From assembly GCA_028702245.1 (NCBI GenBank), contig JAQVPE010000039.1:1-6849 (forward strand): a stretch of DNA of 6,849 bases. The letters run 5' to 3'. This stretch comes from Candidatus Izemoplasmatales bacterium. GTDB lineage: Bacteria; Bacillota_I; Bacilli_A; Izemoplasmatales; Hujiaoplasmataceae. Below are positions 5,446 to 6,849 of this stretch, one piece after another. The first letter of the stretch is position 1, and each line of letters starts with the position of its first letter. The translations under genes and the position numbers were made by a program. The notes under the pieces were generated by a model. The model ran no database searches and was not told the origin of the DNA. It saw only the letters and a program-made list of their open reading frames with translations.

Positions 5446-6849
5446 TTAGTTTTTCTTCTTCGCTTCATCGACAACCTGGGCAAGAATATTCATGGCTTTA
5501 AGAGGCGTCAGATCGTTGATGTCGATTGCGCTAAGCTGATCGATGAGCGACTGATAGTGCGATTCAGTGATTTCTGAAGCTAAATTCGCTTCCTCGAAAT
5601 TGAAGAGATCGATCGTTTGCGGCTTGATAACGTTGTAGCCGTGATTTTGTTCGAGTTCTTCAAGAATAGTGGTTGCCCTTTTGAGGAGGACTCCCGGCAG
5701 TTTCGCAAGTTTGGCAACATGGACGCCGTATGATTTATCGGTCGGTCCGTCCGCTACTTTATGGAGAAAAACGATATTGCCCTTCTCCTCGCGGGCAAGG
5801 ACGTGGACATTGTGGAGCGACTTCAAATCGTCTTCTAGATATGTCAGTTCATGGTAGTGAGTCGAAAACAGGATTTTGCATTCGATTTTATGATGGCAAT
5901 ATTCGATGATCGCTTGAGCAAGGGCCATGCCATCATAAGTCGCTGTGCCTCTGCCGATCTCATCGAAGAGGATCAAGCTGTTTTTAGTCGCGTTTTGGAG
6001 CGCAAAGTTGACTTCGAGCATTTCGACCATAAAGGTGGATTTGCCGGCTGAAAGGTCATCGGCGGCGCCGATTCTCGTGAAGATACGATCAAAAATGGGC
6101 AAACTAGCTGAAGAAGCCGGGATGAAACAGCCAATCTGCATCATGATCACCTGCAAGGCAAGTTGCCGCATGTATGTCGATTTTCCCGACATGTTCGGAC
6201 CGGTTATAAGCAGGATGCCGGTATCTTTGCCAAGATGCATGTCGTTTTCGATAAAGCCGCCATTTTCAAGCGTTTTTTCGACAACGGGATGTCTTCCCCC
6301 ATAGATGTCGATAATTCTTTCTTCGGTTATTTTTGGCTTGACATAGCGATTATCCATGCTCACTTGTGAAAAAGCGATCATCATGTCTATCAGCGAAATC
6401 GCCTTTGCGAGCTTCTGGATGTTATCGATTTGTTCGTACACCAAGTCTCTGATATCATTGAAGAGCGTATATTCGAGTTCGGTTGATTTTTCTTCTGAGC
6501 CGAGGATCAACGACTCCATCTGTTTCAATTCCGCCGTGACAAAGCGTTCGGAATTGACAAGCGTCTGCTTACGTTCATAGCCGAAATCGCTTGTCACAAG
6601 ATCAAGTTGCCCTTTGGTGATCTCGATATAATAGCCAAAAACGCGATTATAGCCGATTTTGAGCTTTTTAATGTTCGTGCGCTTTCGTTCTTTCGCTTCA
6701 AACTCTTCGATCCAGTCTTTGCCCGTAAGCGCATGGTCGCGCAGACGATCCAATTCTTCGCTGTATCCGCTTTTGATGATTCCGCCTTCCTCGATGGAAA
6801 GCGGGGGGTTGTCGACGATGGCGCGTTCAATGAGGCCGGTAAGCGCTTC
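5446..6849 (-). CDS. mutS: DNA mismatch repair protein MutS, C-terminal 467 residues (5' end beyond window)
   Basis: The reading frame is open to the right edge; the first 32 visible codons ('[18 protein letters not shown]...') match MutS upstream of any in-window start, so this is a truncated view and not a gene starting at 6753. Numbering from the first visible codon: lever and clamp regions about 1-170 ('[11 protein letters not shown]', 68-78); ATPase domain about 180-400 with Walker A 'GPNMSGKST' (217-225), ST/signature region '[17 protein letters not shown]' (261-277), Walker B '[15 protein letters not shown]' (293-307) and 'FSTHYHEL' (328-335). A helix-turn-helix dimer region follows, then 'QTIDLF' (411-416), a plausible beta-clamp binding peptide, and the conserved tail '[13 protein letters not shown]'. 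MutS binds mismatches and recruits MutL. The signature has 'SAGKS' where 'xSG[QRK]S' is usual; the other motifs are intact. It ends in TAA, 15 bases before mutL. Confidence 0.97.
   Translation of the reverse strand, partial: EALTGLIERAIVDNPPLSIEEGGIIKSGYSEELDRLRDHALTGKDWIEEFEAKERKRTNIKKLKIGYNRVFGYYIEITKGQLDLVTSDFGYERKQTLVNSERFVTAELKQMESLILGSEEKSTELEYTLFNDIRDLVYEQIDNIQKLAKAISLIDMMIAFSQVSMDNRYVKPKITEERIIDIYGGRHPVVEKTLENGGFIENDMHLGKDTGILLITGPNMSGKSTYMRQLALQVIMMQIGCFIPASSASLPIFDRIFTRIGAADDLSAGKSTFMVEMLEVNFALQNATKNSLILFDEIGRGTATYDGMALAQAIIEYCHHKIECKILFSTHYHELTYLEDDLKSLHNVHVLAREEKGNIVFLHKVADGPTDKSYGVHVAKLAKLPGVLLKRATTILEELEQNHGYNVIKPQTIDLFNFEEANLASEITESHYQSLIDQLSAIDINDLTPLKAMNILAQVVDEAKKKN

Noticed and set aside
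6594..6830. Minus-strand open frame of 78 codons at the right edge
   Set aside because: It overlaps the upstream part of the mutS frame, which translates into conserved MutS sequence right up to the window edge.
1..6849. Mobile elements, CRISPR arrays, tRNA or rRNA genes, riboswitches, toxin-antitoxin or defence modules
   Set aside because: No direct repeats with regular spacing, terminal inverted repeats, transposase motifs or RNA-gene signatures were seen; coding genes fill the window except for short gaps.

Overview
The window is a piece of a bacterial chromosome carrying housekeeping genes, packed head to tail. Strong AGGAGG-type ribosome binding sites, textbook sigma-A-type promoters, an endonuclease-type MutL and an EF-P with lysine in the KPGKG loop point to a low-to-moderate GC Gram-positive relative (Bacillota, or a Mycoplasmatota-like lineage such as Erysipelotrichia, Haloplasma or Izemoplasma). 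The 'GEVIEN' variant at the start of MutL fits the latter, but that is an impression and not a placement. TGA is used as a stop codon at the rhodanese gene, and I saw no sign of recoding.

Layout. From the right edge leftwards on the minus strand: the C-terminal 467 residues of mutS (cut by the window end), mutL and miaA form a tight operon with gaps of 15 and 2 bases. It meets, tail to tail, a small plus-strand gene for a membrane-anchored rhodanese-like protein with no cysteine. A plus-strand terminator hairpin in the junction overlaps the last codons of miaA. The rhodanese gene is divergent from efp. The roughly 125 bp between them hold two near-consensus promoters whose -35 boxes lie on top of each other on opposite strands. 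Downstream of efp on the minus strand comes a CNNM/CBS/CorC_HlyC membrane protein gene (gap about 30 bases from the preferred start), then a weak terminator-like hairpin, then the first 85 codons of an RluB-type rRNA pseudouridine synthase gene cut by the left edge.

Function. MutS and MutL carry out post-replicative mismatch repair. MiaA adds the isopentenyl group to A37 of tRNAs reading UNN codons. EF-P rescues ribosomes stalled at proline runs. The HlyC/CorC-type protein is probably a divalent cation (Mg) exporter or its regulator. RluB modifies 23S rRNA. No mobile element, CRISPR array, RNA gene or defence system is visible, and no intergenic stretch exceeds 130 bases. I do not see a new biological system here. 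The points most worth a second look are the interlocked divergent promoters, the cysteine-free rhodanese and the altered clamp-binding peptide of MutL.
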